Assembly (NCBI RefSeq): GCF_900112365.1
Contig: NZ_FOLQ01000001.1
Span: forward strand, 496,001 to 560,000
DNA: 64,000 bases
Origin: Spirosoma endophyticum
Lineage (GTDB): Bacteria; Bacteroidota; Bacteroidia; Cytophagales; Spirosomataceae
Direction: 5' to 3'
In this document: one piece after another, positions 47,001 to 55,407 of the stretch
Numbering within the stretch: the first letter of the stretch is position 1
Layout of the letters: the number at the start of each line of letters is the position of its first letter
The notes under the pieces: generated by a model
What the model was told of the DNA's origin: nothing
Seen by the model: only the letters and a program-made list of their open reading frames with translations
Databases searched by the model: none
Made by a program: the position numbers and the translations under genes

Positions 47001-47612
47001 ATGAAAATTATTTGCGTTGGCCGGAATTACGTTGAACACATCAAAGAACTCAACAACGAACAGCCCGAAGATCCGGTCATTTTCCTAAAGCCAGAAACGG
47101 CGATTCCGCTGAAAAACGAGCCGTTTTTCTATCCTGATTTCTCTAACGATGTTCACTACGAAGTGGAGATTCTGGTCAAAATAAACCGGGTTGGAAAGAA
47201 TATTGACGAGAAGTTTGCGCACAAATACTACGATGAAATCGGAGTTGGGATTGACTTTACAGCGCGCGATCTACAAAGTAAATTAAAAGCGAAAGGGTTG
47301 CCCTGGGAACTGGCAAAAGGGTTTAACGGCTCCGCTCCTATCTCATCCTTCGTTCCCAAAACGGATTTCGCTGATTTACAGAATCTTAATTTCCACCTGG
47401 ATATTAACGGAGAAACGAAACAATTGGGAAATACGAGTCTGATGTTATTCAAAATCGACTACCTGATTTCGTTTGTATCCCGGTATTTTCTTTTGCAACA
47501 GGGTGATATTCTGTTTACGGGCACACCTAAAGGCGTGGGACCAGTACAAATCGGGGATCAGCTAACGGCGTATATTGAAGACAAGCCCATGCTGACATTC
47601 GACGTAAAGTAA
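47001..47612 (+). CDS. Fumarylacetoacetate hydrolase-fold protein
   Basis: ATG 47001 (MKIICVGRNYVEHIKELNN) gives 203 residues. The FAH domain shows the metal-binding acids in VHYEVEILVKI, the substrate loop GIDFTARDLQ and the late GDILFTGTPKGVGPV. Members cleave or decarboxylate acylpyruvates or related keto acids (for example oxaloacetate). The exact substrate is unclear; acylpyruvase/oxaloacetate decarboxylase-like activity is most common for this short form. It is followed by an M23 peptidase gene after 21 bases. Confidence 0.88.
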   Translation: MKIICVGRNYVEHIKELNNEQPEDPVIFLKPETAIPLKNEPFFYPDFSNDVHYEVEILVKINRVGKNIDEKFAHKYYDEIGVGIDFTARDLQSKLKAKGLPWELAKGFNGSAPISSFVPKTDFADLQNLNFHLDINGETKQLGNTSLMLFKIDYLISFVSRYFLLQQGDILFTGTPKGVGPVQIGDQLTAYIEDKPMLTFDVK

Positions 47613-47633
47613 TTTCATTTTTTGCTCTTTTCG

Positions 47634-49688
47634 ATGCCACATTGTTTGAGACGCTTGCTAATTCCGAGTCTGATCGCCGTAGTGCTACGTTGTGGTGTGG
47701 TGCAAGGGCAGAGCACCCCTACCGCACCAACAAACACAACCCTTGAGTCGGGCACAAATCAGGCGCTTGTCGGACCGGAGCGGTATTTTATGTTTCCCAT
47801 TCAGCCAGGTTCAGCGAATTCACTGGCGGGCGGTTTGGGCGACCTGCGGCCCAATCACTTTCATGCAGGCATCGATATACGTACGGGCGGACGCGAGGGA
47901 CTGGATGTACATGCGGCTGCAGATGGCTACGTATCACGCATTGCAGTCTTCACGGGGGGGTATGGAAATGTTGTTTTTATAAAGCATCCAAATGGCTTAA
48001 CGACCGTTTATGGCCACCTCAGAAACCTGAATGATACACTTGGTACGTATCTGCGGGCGCAGCAATACCAGAAGAAAACGTTTGAGATTGATCTCCGTCC
48101 GACGCCGGGCCAGTTTCCGGTCAAAAAAGGGGATATAATCGCGGCATCTGGCAATACCGGCGGATCGGGTGGCCCGCACCTTCACTTTGAGATTCGCGAT
48201 TCAAAAGATAATCTTTTCAACCCCCTCTTATACGATTTTCCCGAGATCAGGGATGAAGTCCCCCCCTATTTTGAGCGCGTTGCGTTGAAAACGATGACCG
48301 CGAGTTCCCGGATTAATGGGGAATACCAACGGGTTACGTACACACCCGTCCGCAAAGCTGATGGCACCTATACGATCACGCAGCCTATTACGGCCTCGGG
48401 TCTGGTTGGCATGGAGGTACTGGGTTATGACAAAACCAGCGGGTCCCCCTATCGGAACGGCATAAGTTGTCTGGAAATCCGGCTGGATGGGCAGGAGGTG
48501 TTTGCTTATAATATGAATAGTTTTCCGAATGAGCAGACGCGGTTCATGAATATCCATGAGAATTATGAAATGGAGCAGATGAGTGGACAACGGTATCACA
48601 GAGGCTACATTGCGGATGGCAACATTCTCAATATCTATAAGTTACAAAGTAATGCTGCGTACCGGGGACGTCTGCCTCTGCTGGATAGCAAGCCCCACGA
48701 AGTTACGCTCATACTATATGACGCTTTTGATCAGTCGGCCCAGCTAACGTTCACGATCCTTCCGGAAGTAGCTCCGGCGAATCCACTCCAGATAGACTCA
48801 CTAACGGTGCAGCCAGCCAGCTACGCGCCAGAACCTACGGCAACTGTCACCACTGATGAGAACGTATTGAAAATTGCGGTTAGAAATCTTGGTAGCAACC
48901 CGCCAGTGGCTAAGCTTATCACCGGACGTACGGTAACTGAACAAGCCGTTAGCTATATACGTAACAACCAAGCCATTTATCTTATAGATTTGCGTCAGTC
49001 ATTGCCCGACTCCGTTCAGTTCGGCCGGGGCGTTGTGCGAACCAATTTCAGAAAACGCATCGTACCGGGACGTAGTGAAGTCGTTATCGATAAAGTTGCC
49101 CGGCTTGAATTTGGCCCGAAAACCTTATTTGATACGTTACATCTGGCCATGAGAGGGTTACCGGGTGGTGGTCTTGAAATTAATCAGTCAATTATCCCAA
49201 TCAATGATTATCTGACGGTTCAATACGTACCGAACTATCCGATTGCCATTGATACACTGCGCACTAAGGCCTACGCCGTGAGCAGTGGTCGGGAAAGTTT
49301 CCTGGGGGGAACCTGGAACAAAGGACGAATTGAATTCAAGACTAAGACACTGGGACGGTTTCAATTGCTAACTGACGCGAATCCACCCAAAGTGGATATT
49401 CTGGCCGCAACACCAAAGGGTATTTCAGCCAAAATTCGGGACGACTTATCAGGTATTGCCGAGTTTCGGGCATTGGTTAACGGCGAATGGGTATTGATGC
49501 AGTACGATTATAAACGGGCGTTGCTTTGGTCTGATAAACTAAACCCGGATGAGCCATTTGAAATTGGTGCCGAAGTGCTGGTGCAGGTGAAAGACCGAGC
49601 GGGAAATATTGGTTCTGACAGTACGCTCATTGCCGAACCAGTTGTTCGACGGAAAGCGGCTCCGAAAAAGCAGCGAAAGAGACGATAA
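47634..49688 (+). CDS. Exported M23 (LytM-type) endopeptidase-like protein
   Basis: ATG 47634 (MPHCLRRLLIPSLIAVVL) gives 684 residues; TTG 47622 is less likely. After a signal peptide, an M23 domain (residues about 60-190) has zinc ligands in NHFHAGIDIRT and PHLHFEIRD. The C-terminal 450 residues form several beta-sandwich-like segments of unknown role, ending in a basic tail (KAAPKKQRKRR). M23 enzymes cleave peptidoglycan cross-links. The long C-terminal part suggests binding to the wall or envelope; that is inference. Confidence 0.9.
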   Translation: MPHCLRRLLIPSLIAVVLRCGVVQGQSTPTAPTNTTLESGTNQALVGPERYFMFPIQPGSANSLAGGLGDLRPNHFHAGIDIRTGGREGLDVHAAADGYVSRIAVFTGGYGNVVFIKHPNGLTTVYGHLRNLNDTLGTYLRAQQYQKKTFEIDLRPTPGQFPVKKGDIIAASGNTGGSGGPHLHFEIRDSKDNLFNPLLYDFPEIRDEVPPYFERVALKTMTASSRINGEYQRVTYTPVRKADGTYTITQPITASGLVGMEVLGYDKTSGSPYRNGISCLEIRLDGQEVFAYNMNSFPNEQTRFMNIHENYEMEQMSGQRYHRGYIADGNILNIYKLQSNAAYRGRLPLLDSKPHEVTLILYDAFDQSAQLTFTILPEVAPANPLQIDSLTVQPASYAPEPTATVTTDENVLKIAVRNLGSNPPVAKLITGRTVTEQAVSYIRNNQAIYLIDLRQSLPDSVQFGRGVVRTNFRKRIVPGRSEVVIDKVARLEFGPKTLFDTLHLAMRGLPGGGLEINQSIIPINDYLTVQYVPNYPIAIDTLRTKAYAVSSGRESFLGGTWNKGRIEFKTKTLGRFQLLTDANPPKVDILAATPKGISAKIRDDLSGIAEFRALVNGEWVLMQYDYKRALLWSDKLNPDEPFEIGAEVLVQVKDRAGNIGSDSTLIAEPVVRRKAAPKKQRKRR

Positions 49689-49697
49689 CACTGTATA

Positions 49698-49745
49698 GGT
49701 TTTCGGTTTTGCGTTAGCCTTCCGTAAACTTAAAACCGAAAATCA
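49698..49745. repeat. Small palindrome between the M23 gene and bcp
   Basis: GGTTTTCGGTTTT and AAAACCGAAAATC form imperfect arms, resembling the GTATTCGGTTTATGG family. Confidence 0.65.
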
Positions 49746-49759
49746 TAAACCCAAATTAA

Positions 49760-50209
49760 ATGAGCCTGACTATTGGCGACCCAGCTCCTGATTTTACCAG
49801 CACTGACCAGAATGGCCAGCCCATCAAACTTTCCGATTATCGGGGGAAGAAGGTCGTTCTGTATTTTTATCCTAAAGATGATACGCCAGGTTGTACGGCT
49901 CAAGCGTGTAGTTTACGCGACAACTATGCCAGCTTAAAAGCGGCTGGTTACGAAGTTCTGGGGGTAAGCGTCGATGATCAGCAGGCTCACAAGAAATTTA
50001 CAAGTAAATATGATTTACCTTTTACACTTGTGGCCGACACCGATAAGCAAGTAGTAGAAGCCTATGACGTATGGAAAGAGAAATCCATGTACGGTCGCAA
50101 CTTCATGGGAACCGTCCGGACTACGTTTCTGATTGATGAAAATGGAATTATCAGCGATATTATTGGCAAGGTAGACACCAAGAATCACGCAGAACAGATT
50201 TTACACTAA
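49760..50209 (+). CDS. bcp: Thioredoxin-dependent peroxiredoxin (Bcp/PrxQ)
   Basis: The 149-residue protein has DDTPGCTAQACSLRDNY with the peroxidatic cysteine (PGCTAQ) and a resolving cysteine five residues later (ACS), typical of PrxQ/Bcp. It reduces hydroperoxides with thioredoxin. It lies between an M23 peptidase gene and the transketolase genes, with hairpins on both sides, so it is likely its own unit. Confidence 0.95.
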   Translation: MSLTIGDPAPDFTSTDQNGQPIKLSDYRGKKVVLYFYPKDDTPGCTAQACSLRDNYASLKAAGYEVLGVSVDDQQAHKKFTSKYDLPFTLVADTDKQVVEAYDVWKEKSMYGRNFMGTVRTTFLIDENGIISDIIGKVDTKNHAEQILH

Positions 50210-50215
50210 AGTAAT

Positions 50216-50263
50216 GCGGGTGGAAACCCGCTATTCCTGATTAAAAAGCGGGCTTCCACCCGC
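50216..50263. repeat. Palindrome between bcp and the transketolase gene
   Basis: GCGGGTGGAAACCCGCT and AGCGGGCTTCCACCCGC are arms with one mismatch. A relative (GGGCAGAAACCTGCC) lies near 46925. It could also terminate bcp transcripts. Confidence 0.8.
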
Positions 50264-50275
50264 ACCACCTACCAC

Positions 50276-51133
50276 ATGGAACTCGAACAACTCGAACACA
50301 CTGCCACCGCCGTTCGGCGCGACATTCTCCGCATGGTTGCGGCCGTTAACTCTGGTCACCCAGGCGGATCTTTAGGCTGCACCGATTTTTTTGTCGCTCT
50401 CTATTTTGAGGTGATGAATCGGAAGAAAAACGCCGATGGAACGCCCATTTTCGATATGGACGGTCGCGATGAGGACATCTTCTTCTTATCGAACGGGCAT
50501 ATTTCCCCCGTCTTTTATTCGGTGCTGGCGCGTGCCGGTTACTTCCCGGTTGCCGAGCTGGCTACGTTCCGTAAACTGGATAGTCGCTTGCAGGGTCACC
50601 CAACCACCGCCGAACATCTACCAGGTATCCGCATAGCCTCTGGATCGCTGGGACAGGGTTTATCGGTAGCGAACGGTGCCGCTTATTCCAAAAAACTCAA
50701 TGGCGACAAAAATCACGTGTACGTACTGATGGGCGATGGTGAGCAGCAGGAAGGCCAGGTTTGGGAAGCTGCACAGTTTGCGCCAAACAAGAAACTTGGT
50801 AACCTGACGGCCATAATCGACCTCAACCACGCGCAGATTGACGGCACCACCGACAACGTAAACAGCAACCGTGACCTCGCGGCCAAATACCGGGCTTTCG
50901 GTTGGTACGTCGACGAAATGGAAGGTAACGACATGGCCGATGTAGTTCGGACACTGAAGAAATCGCAGGAAGATCCTGACGTACCGACGATGATTCTGAT
51001 GCACACCGAAATGGGCTTTGGCGTCGATTACATGGTAGGCAACTATAAATGGCACGGCACCGCACCAAACGCCGAGCAGTTAACGCAAGCCCTCAATGAA
51101 TTGCCATTGACGGTTGGCATGACGGATTATTAA
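50276..51133 (+). CDS. Transketolase N-terminal subunit
   Basis: This 285-residue protein corresponds to the thiamin-diphosphate-binding half of a split transketolase. It has the start pattern EHTATAVRRDILRMVAAVNSGHPGGSLGC, and the TPP motif GDGEQQEGQVWEAAQFAP with NLTAIIDLNHAQIDG. It needs the C-terminal subunit to form an active enzyme that transfers two-carbon units in the pentose phosphate pathway. That partner gene (52719) lies downstream beyond a two-gene cassette, rather than immediately next to it. Confidence 0.94.
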   Translation: MELEQLEHTATAVRRDILRMVAAVNSGHPGGSLGCTDFFVALYFEVMNRKKNADGTPIFDMDGRDEDIFFLSNGHISPVFYSVLARAGYFPVAELATFRKLDSRLQGHPTTAEHLPGIRIASGSLGQGLSVANGAAYSKKLNGDKNHVYVLMGDGEQQEGQVWEAAQFAPNKKLGNLTAIIDLNHAQIDGTTDNVNSNRDLAAKYRAFGWYVDEMEGNDMADVVRTLKKSQEDPDVPTMILMHTEMGFGVDYMVGNYKWHGTAPNAEQLTQALNELPLTVGMTDY

Positions 51134-51137
51134 TTCT

Positions 51138-51164
51138 GTAGAGACGTAATAATTGCGTCACTAC
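51138..51164. repeat. Short palindrome between the transketolase gene and the cassette
   Basis: GTAGAGACGTAAT and ATTGCGTCACTAC are arms with two mismatches. It lies between the transketolase stop and the ATPase start and may mark the insertion border. Confidence 0.65.
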
Positions 51165-51171
51165 GTGAAAA

Positions 51172-52134
51172 ATGAAAATCAAACGCCTAGTCATCGAAAA
51201 TTTCAAGTCCATTGAACGGATTGAGCTGATTGAGCCCAATCCGTTCACGGTCTTTGTCGGCCCTAACGGGTCGGGCAAATCGAATATTTTCGAGGCTTTG
51301 GAGTTTGTGAATTTAAGTCAGCAAACACCTAACGCAATTAGCCTGTTTGGTGGTCCAAATTCCTTAATTCGTATACAAGACAAAAATGCTCCATTTTCTT
51401 TTTTAATAGACGCTGAAACATTTGAAAGTAGATATGAAAATGGCATAACATCTGCGAGTGTTTCTGGACCAATCCACATTGATCCAATGATTGATCACTC
51501 TATAAGAAACATTAACTATCTACAATTCACTAACGGCTTTACTAGACTCTTCATAAGGAATCATGAATTAGTCAAGTTGGCTTTTAATGATGATCAACGC
51601 CTATCCCTTTCAGCCAACAATCTCGAAAAGGTACTAAAACGTATTTTATTAGATGATACGTTGAAGAATGAAATCTTCGAATGGCTAGAGCTTTTTGTAC
51701 CTGAGTTTAAAGCTGTTGAGATTGACGATCGGGACGAACTTCATTGGTTTGAAGAGTTTGCGCCTAAATACTTCACTAAAGATTTGATCTCCGACGGTAC
51801 ATATAACATTTTAGCAATGTTGACCGCCGTTTACCAGAGCGACGATAAACCACAATTCTTGTGTATTGAAGAGCCTGAAAACGGCCTTCATCCTCAGGTT
51901 GCCCGTGAATTGGTTGATTTCTTTCGGGTTATGTGTGAAGAACGTGGTCATCATATCTGGCTGAATACACATTCTCAATCAATGATTTCCCGGCTTAGGC
52001 CTGAAGAAATGGTGGTGGTTGAGAAAAAACAAGGCAAAACGCAGGTAACTCAATATCAGGGCCGTGATTTTCATGGCTTACGAATGGACGAGGCCCTACT
52101 TATGAACGTGCTAGGGGGCGGTCTAGCGTGGTGA
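51172..52134 (+). CDS. AAA_15/21-type (OLD/Rad50-like) ATPase, first gene of a two-gene cassette
   Basis: This 320-residue protein has an SMC/ABC-like N-terminus (IKRLVIENFKSIERIEL), Walker A GPNGSGKSN (residues 29-37), Walker B LCIEEPENGLHPQ, and an H-loop-like histidine in WLNTHSQSM. There is no coiled-coil hinge or nuclease domain within it. Such ATPases occur in OLD-type, PARIS-like and RloA-like defence genes, each with a TOPRIM or similar partner. It sits between the two transketolase subunit genes and its coding region is richer in A and T than its neighbours. Function not proven. Confidence 0.85.
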   Translation: MKIKRLVIENFKSIERIELIEPNPFTVFVGPNGSGKSNIFEALEFVNLSQQTPNAISLFGGPNSLIRIQDKNAPFSFLIDAETFESRYENGITSASVSGPIHIDPMIDHSIRNINYLQFTNGFTRLFIRNHELVKLAFNDDQRLSLSANNLEKVLKRILLDDTLKNEIFEWLELFVPEFKAVEIDDRDELHWFEEFAPKYFTKDLISDGTYNILAMLTAVYQSDDKPQFLCIEEPENGLHPQVARELVDFFRVMCEERGHHIWLNTHSQSMISRLRPEEMVVVEKKQGKTQVTQYQGRDFHGLRMDEALLMNVLGGGLAW

Positions 52135-52697
52135 AAATTGGATTCATTGGTGAAGGCAAAACTGAGCAGATCCTGTTGGAGTCAGCTTCATTTCAGGAAT
52201 GGCTGCAACAGCATGGCATAGAACCTGTCGGTGCTGTAATTGATGCCGATGGAGCAGGAAACTTATTACCCGATCGTATTAGTCCGCTCCGAATAGAATT
52301 GCTTAGTTATCAGGCGGATGTAATTGTCATTCTAACAGACTTAGATAACGATCAATCGGTACGTGTTACGAAGCAACGCATCGGAGAATTTATTGACCAA
52401 GTTGTTATCGTAGCTGTAAAAAAGATAGAGTCCTGGTTTCTAGCAGATGAATTAACATTATCTACTTTAACAAATGCGGAAACAAAAATTGACTATCCCG
52501 AATTGGTGGATGATCCTTTCGGGGAGATTCAGCAATTGTTTCTAAGTAAGACAGGACGAGGCATCGGTACAAAGCCAATGTTAGCCCGGCGAATGCTCAA
52601 ATACGGCTTCACCATCGAAAAGGCTGCCCAACATCCAAATTGCCCTAGTGCACACTATTTTTTAACCAAATTGCAAACCCTCGCTTCGGCGAATTAA
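52128..52697 (+). CDS. TOPRIM-like (DUF4276/RloB-like) protein, second gene of the cassette
   Basis: This 189-residue protein overlaps the ATPase gene by seven bases and starts at GTG 52128 (GTG 52131 is possible too). It opens with IGFIGEGKTEQ, has an aspartate pair in VILTDLDNDQ and a later acid in KKIESWFLAD. This Glu, DxD, Glu order is like TOPRIM-related proteins of the DUF4276 and RloB type. Such proteins may be nucleases or nucleotide-binding effectors paired with an AAA ATPase. The fold call is from motif order only, with no search done. Confidence 0.65.
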   Translation: MVKIGFIGEGKTEQILLESASFQEWLQQHGIEPVGAVIDADGAGNLLPDRISPLRIELLSYQADVIVILTDLDNDQSVRVTKQRIGEFIDQVVIVAVKKIESWFLADELTLSTLTNAETKIDYPELVDDPFGEIQQLFLSKTGRGIGTKPMLARRMLKYGFTIEKAAQHPNCPSAHYFLTKLQTLASAN

Positions 52698-52718
52698 TAC
52701 AGACCATTTACACAGATC

Positions 52719-53672
52719 ATGAAAAAATACGAGTACACCGAGAAGAAAGATACCCGTTCAGGTTTTGGTGCGGGAATGGCCGAATTGGGCAAGTCGCACC
52801 CGAACGTCGTAGCCCTCACCGCCGATCTGGCTGGCTCGCTCAAACTGGAAGCGTTTATTAAAGACAATCCGGAGCGGTTCGTTCAGTGCGGTATCGCCGA
52901 AGCAAACATGATTGGCGTATCGGCGGGCCTAACCATTGGCGGACATATTCCCTTTGCCACTACGTTTGCCAACTTTGCTACGGGTCGGGTTTATGACCAG
53001 ATCCGGCAATCGGTGGCGTATTCTAATAAGAACGTTAAAATCTGCGCTTCCCACGCGGGCGTAACCCTCGGCGAAGATGGTGCCACGCACCAGATTCTGG
53101 AAGATCTGGGTATGATGAAAATGCTGCCCAACATGACCGTTATTAATCCCTGCGATTATAATCAGACCAAAGCCGCTACGCTCGCCATTGCCGACCACGT
53201 TGGTCCGGTCTATCTACGTTTCGGTCGGCCCGTGATTCCGGTTTTCACCCCTGCGGATCAGAAATTCGAGATCGGTAAAGCGTGGGTTGTGAATGAAGGA
53301 TCGGACGTATCAATTTTCTGTACGGGTCACCTCGTTTGGGAAGCTATCAAAGCGGGTGAAATTCTGGCGGAAGAAGGAATTGAAGCCGACATTATCAACA
53401 TTCACACCATTAAACCGTTAGATGAAGAGGCTATTCTGGCCTCCGTCAAGAAAACAGGTTGTGCTGTTTCGGCCGAAGAGCACATGCTAAACGGTGGTTT
53501 GGGCGATAGCGTAGCGCAAGTGCTGGCGCAGCATTATCCAGCTCCGCTCGAATACGTAGGTGTGCATGATACGTTCGGAGAAAGCGGTACACCTGACCAA
53601 CTGATGACGAAATACGGTCTCACTGCCGATAAAATTATTGAGCAGGTGAAGAAAGTAATGGCAAGAAAATAG
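52719..53672 (+). CDS. Transketolase C-terminal subunit
   Basis: This 317-residue protein holds the pyrimidine-binding and C-terminal domains of transketolase. Its N-terminal part has RSGFGAGMAELGKSHPNVVALTADL, then FVQCGIAEANMIGVSAGL, where the conserved glutamate that activates TPP lies in CGIAEANM. The last domain begins near residue 190. Together with the subunit at 50276 it should form one enzyme. A 1.6-kb cassette separates them. Confidence 0.94.
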   Translation: MKKYEYTEKKDTRSGFGAGMAELGKSHPNVVALTADLAGSLKLEAFIKDNPERFVQCGIAEANMIGVSAGLTIGGHIPFATTFANFATGRVYDQIRQSVAYSNKNVKICASHAGVTLGEDGATHQILEDLGMMKMLPNMTVINPCDYNQTKAATLAIADHVGPVYLRFGRPVIPVFTPADQKFEIGKAWVVNEGSDVSIFCTGHLVWEAIKAGEILAEEGIEADIINIHTIKPLDEEAILASVKKTGCAVSAEEHMLNGGLGDSVAQVLAQHYPAPLEYVGVHDTFGESGTPDQLMTKYGLTADKIIEQVKKVMARK

Positions 53673-53730
53673 TCAATGGTCGCCAGTGGGTAATGGCCAG
53701 TAAACCACTATCCACTGACGACTACCGACT
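53671..53730. repeat. Palindromic repeat, AGTCGTCAGT family (copy 2)
   Basis: AGTCAATGGTCGCCAGTGG and CCACTGACGACTACCGACT form imperfect arms, directly after the transketolase stop and upstream of the ECF sigma factor gene. Confidence 0.7.
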
Positions 53731-53742
53731 AATACTTAACGA

Positions 53743-54315
53743 ATGACTGACGCAGAACTCCTCGCTAAATACCGCGACCCGTCGAGCCGGAACTATGCCT
53801 TTAATCTGATGGTGCGCCAGTACCAGCAGAAGATTTATTGGCATATCCGCAAAATGGTCATTGACCACGACGATGCCGATGATCTGGTGCAGGAAACATT
53901 CATAAAAGTCTGGAACAGCCTGGAACAGTTTCGGGGTGATAGTCAGTTATATACGTGGATATACCGCATTGCGACTAACGAATGCCTTAACTTCCTGAAT
54001 AAGAAACGTCGCCGATTTTTTCTACCGATTGGTGATGTAGAAGGTGAGCTGATGGAAAAGCTGGAAAGTAACTCCGAGTATGTTACGTCCGGCAACGAAC
54101 CAAGTGGTGAAGAAATCCAGTTGAAATTGCAGAAGGCCCTGTTGAAATTGCCCGATAAACAGCGGTTAGTGTTCAACATGAAATACTTCGATGATATGAA
54201 ATACGAAGAAATTGCGGACATTACCGGTACATCCGTGGGGGCGCTGAAAGCATCGTATCATTTAGCAGTCAAAAAAATTGAGGATTATCTAACAAAAACT
54301 GATACAGTCGATTAA
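53743..54315 (+). CDS. ECF sigma factor
   Basis: The 190-residue protein has sigma-70 region 2 (DHDDADDLVQETFIKVWNSLEQF, residues 42-64) and region 4 with helix-turn-helix (LKLPDKQRLVFNMKYFDDMKYEEIADITGTSVGALKASYHLAVKK). There is no region 1 or 3, as expected for ECF sigma factors. It directs RNA polymerase to a small regulon. The two following genes (a single-helix membrane protein and a CpxP/Spy-like protein) look like its anti-sigma factor and a periplasmic partner. Confidence 0.92.
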   Translation: MTDAELLAKYRDPSSRNYAFNLMVRQYQQKIYWHIRKMVIDHDDADDLVQETFIKVWNSLEQFRGDSQLYTWIYRIATNECLNFLNKKRRRFFLPIGDVEGELMEKLESNSEYVTSGNEPSGEEIQLKLQKALLKLPDKQRLVFNMKYFDDMKYEEIADITGTSVGALKASYHLAVKKIEDYLTKTDTVD

Positions 54316-54388
54316 ACCCCGAACGTAGCTAACTGTCAAACCTCAAAGTACAACGCCTGAATCGTGTAGTAGATACACATCAAACGCA

Positions 54389-54853
54389 ATGAACGATAAG
54401 AATCAATTCCGGATTGATGAACTGCCACCTGAACATCCTCTGCGGCAATTGCCATTCGCAGCACCAGATGGCTACTTCGATACGTTGCCATCGCGGGTTC
54501 AGGCTCGCGTAGCACGAAAAGCGAAACCAGCTTTCAGCATTAGCTGGTCCTGGCAACGGACAGCAGCTTCGCTGGCGGGTGCAAGCCTGATTGCAGTGCT
54601 CGTGTGGCAAACGTTACCGCAACGCCAGGAAACATTAGGGAGCGAAGCATTGGCCGGTGTAAGTAATGAGGTAATTACAGCTTATCTGGACGAACAGGGA
54701 GTAAGCGCCGACGAGCTGGCCGACAGTCAGCAACTTCATTCCTCGTTGGGTACTGATACCACGGCAATTCAATTCTTAAACGTGCGGCCAACTGATATTC
54801 AGCAACACATTGAAGACCAAAATACCCTGGATAATCTGAATGTCGGCTCTTGA
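54389..54853 (+). CDS. Putative anti-sigma factor (single membrane helix)
   Basis: This 154-residue protein has a cytoplasmic N-terminus (residues 1-55), one transmembrane segment (TAASLAGASLIAVLVWQTLP near residue 60-79) and a periplasmic tail with an acidic end (YLDEQGVSADELADS). It follows the ECF gene by 73 bases and precedes a periplasmic protein. Its topology is that of anti-sigma factors, but no zinc (HxxxCxxC) motif is present. Confidence 0.65.
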   Translation: MNDKNQFRIDELPPEHPLRQLPFAAPDGYFDTLPSRVQARVARKAKPAFSISWSWQRTAASLAGASLIAVLVWQTLPQRQETLGSEALAGVSNEVITAYLDEQGVSADELADSQQLHSSLGTDTTAIQFLNVRPTDIQQHIEDQNTLDNLNVGS

Positions 54854-54880
54854 TTTTTTAGAATGGTTAACTTTACCACA

Positions 54881-55318
54881 ATGAGATACGTATGGATTGG
54901 TTGGCTGGTTAGCCTGTTTTTGATGACACAGGTAGCCAACGCACAGAATGAACTCAACGGACGCCAGAAAATCGAATCGGCCAAGATTGGCCTGATTACC
55001 AACCGGCTGAACCTGACCCCTGATCAAGCACCCCAGTTTTGGGCCGTTTATAATGAGTACAATGCTAAAAAACAGGAGTTGAATCGACGGGTTCGACAAC
55101 TGAACAATGAACCATCACGTAGTAACCTCAATAACAATCAGTTATTAGACGGTTTGCGGGAGGTAAATGCGACCAAGCAAAAAATTGCCGATCTGGACGA
55201 GGAATATATGAGCCGGTTTCTAAAAGTTATTAGTCCGGCACAGTTAGCTGAATTATATAAGACCGAGCAGATGTTTAATAATATGCTGCTCAAGCGATTA
55301 AACAACCAGGGTAACTAG
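54881..55318 (+). CDS. Exported CpxP/Spy-like periplasmic protein
   Basis: ATG 54881 (MRYVWIGWLVSLFLMTQ) gives 145 residues; an upstream ATG six codons earlier is possible. A signal peptide ends near ANAQN. The mature protein is helical, with LNLTPDQAPQFWAVYNEYNAK, a motif like the LTxxQ repeats of Spy/CpxP. Such proteins are envelope-stress chaperones or sensors. As the last gene of the ECF module it may help sense stress; this is inference. Confidence 0.8.
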   Translation: MRYVWIGWLVSLFLMTQVANAQNELNGRQKIESAKIGLITNRLNLTPDQAPQFWAVYNEYNAKKQELNRRVRQLNNEPSRSNLNNNQLLDGLREVNATKQKIADLDEEYMSRFLKVISPAQLAELYKTEQMFNNMLLKRLNNQGN

Positions 55319-55334
55319 CTATAAAGCCTTCAAC

Positions 55335-55370
55335 AAAAGCGCCGGACCTCAACTGAGGTCCGGCGCTTTT
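55335..55370. terminator. Bidirectional terminator after the ECF module
   Basis: AAAAGCGCCGGACCTC pairs exactly with GAGGTCCGGCGCTTTT around AACT, with T-runs on both strands. Confidence 0.93.
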
Positions 55371-55407
55371 GTATTTGTGGAGCGGCCTGTAGGCCGTTAC
55401 CACACAT

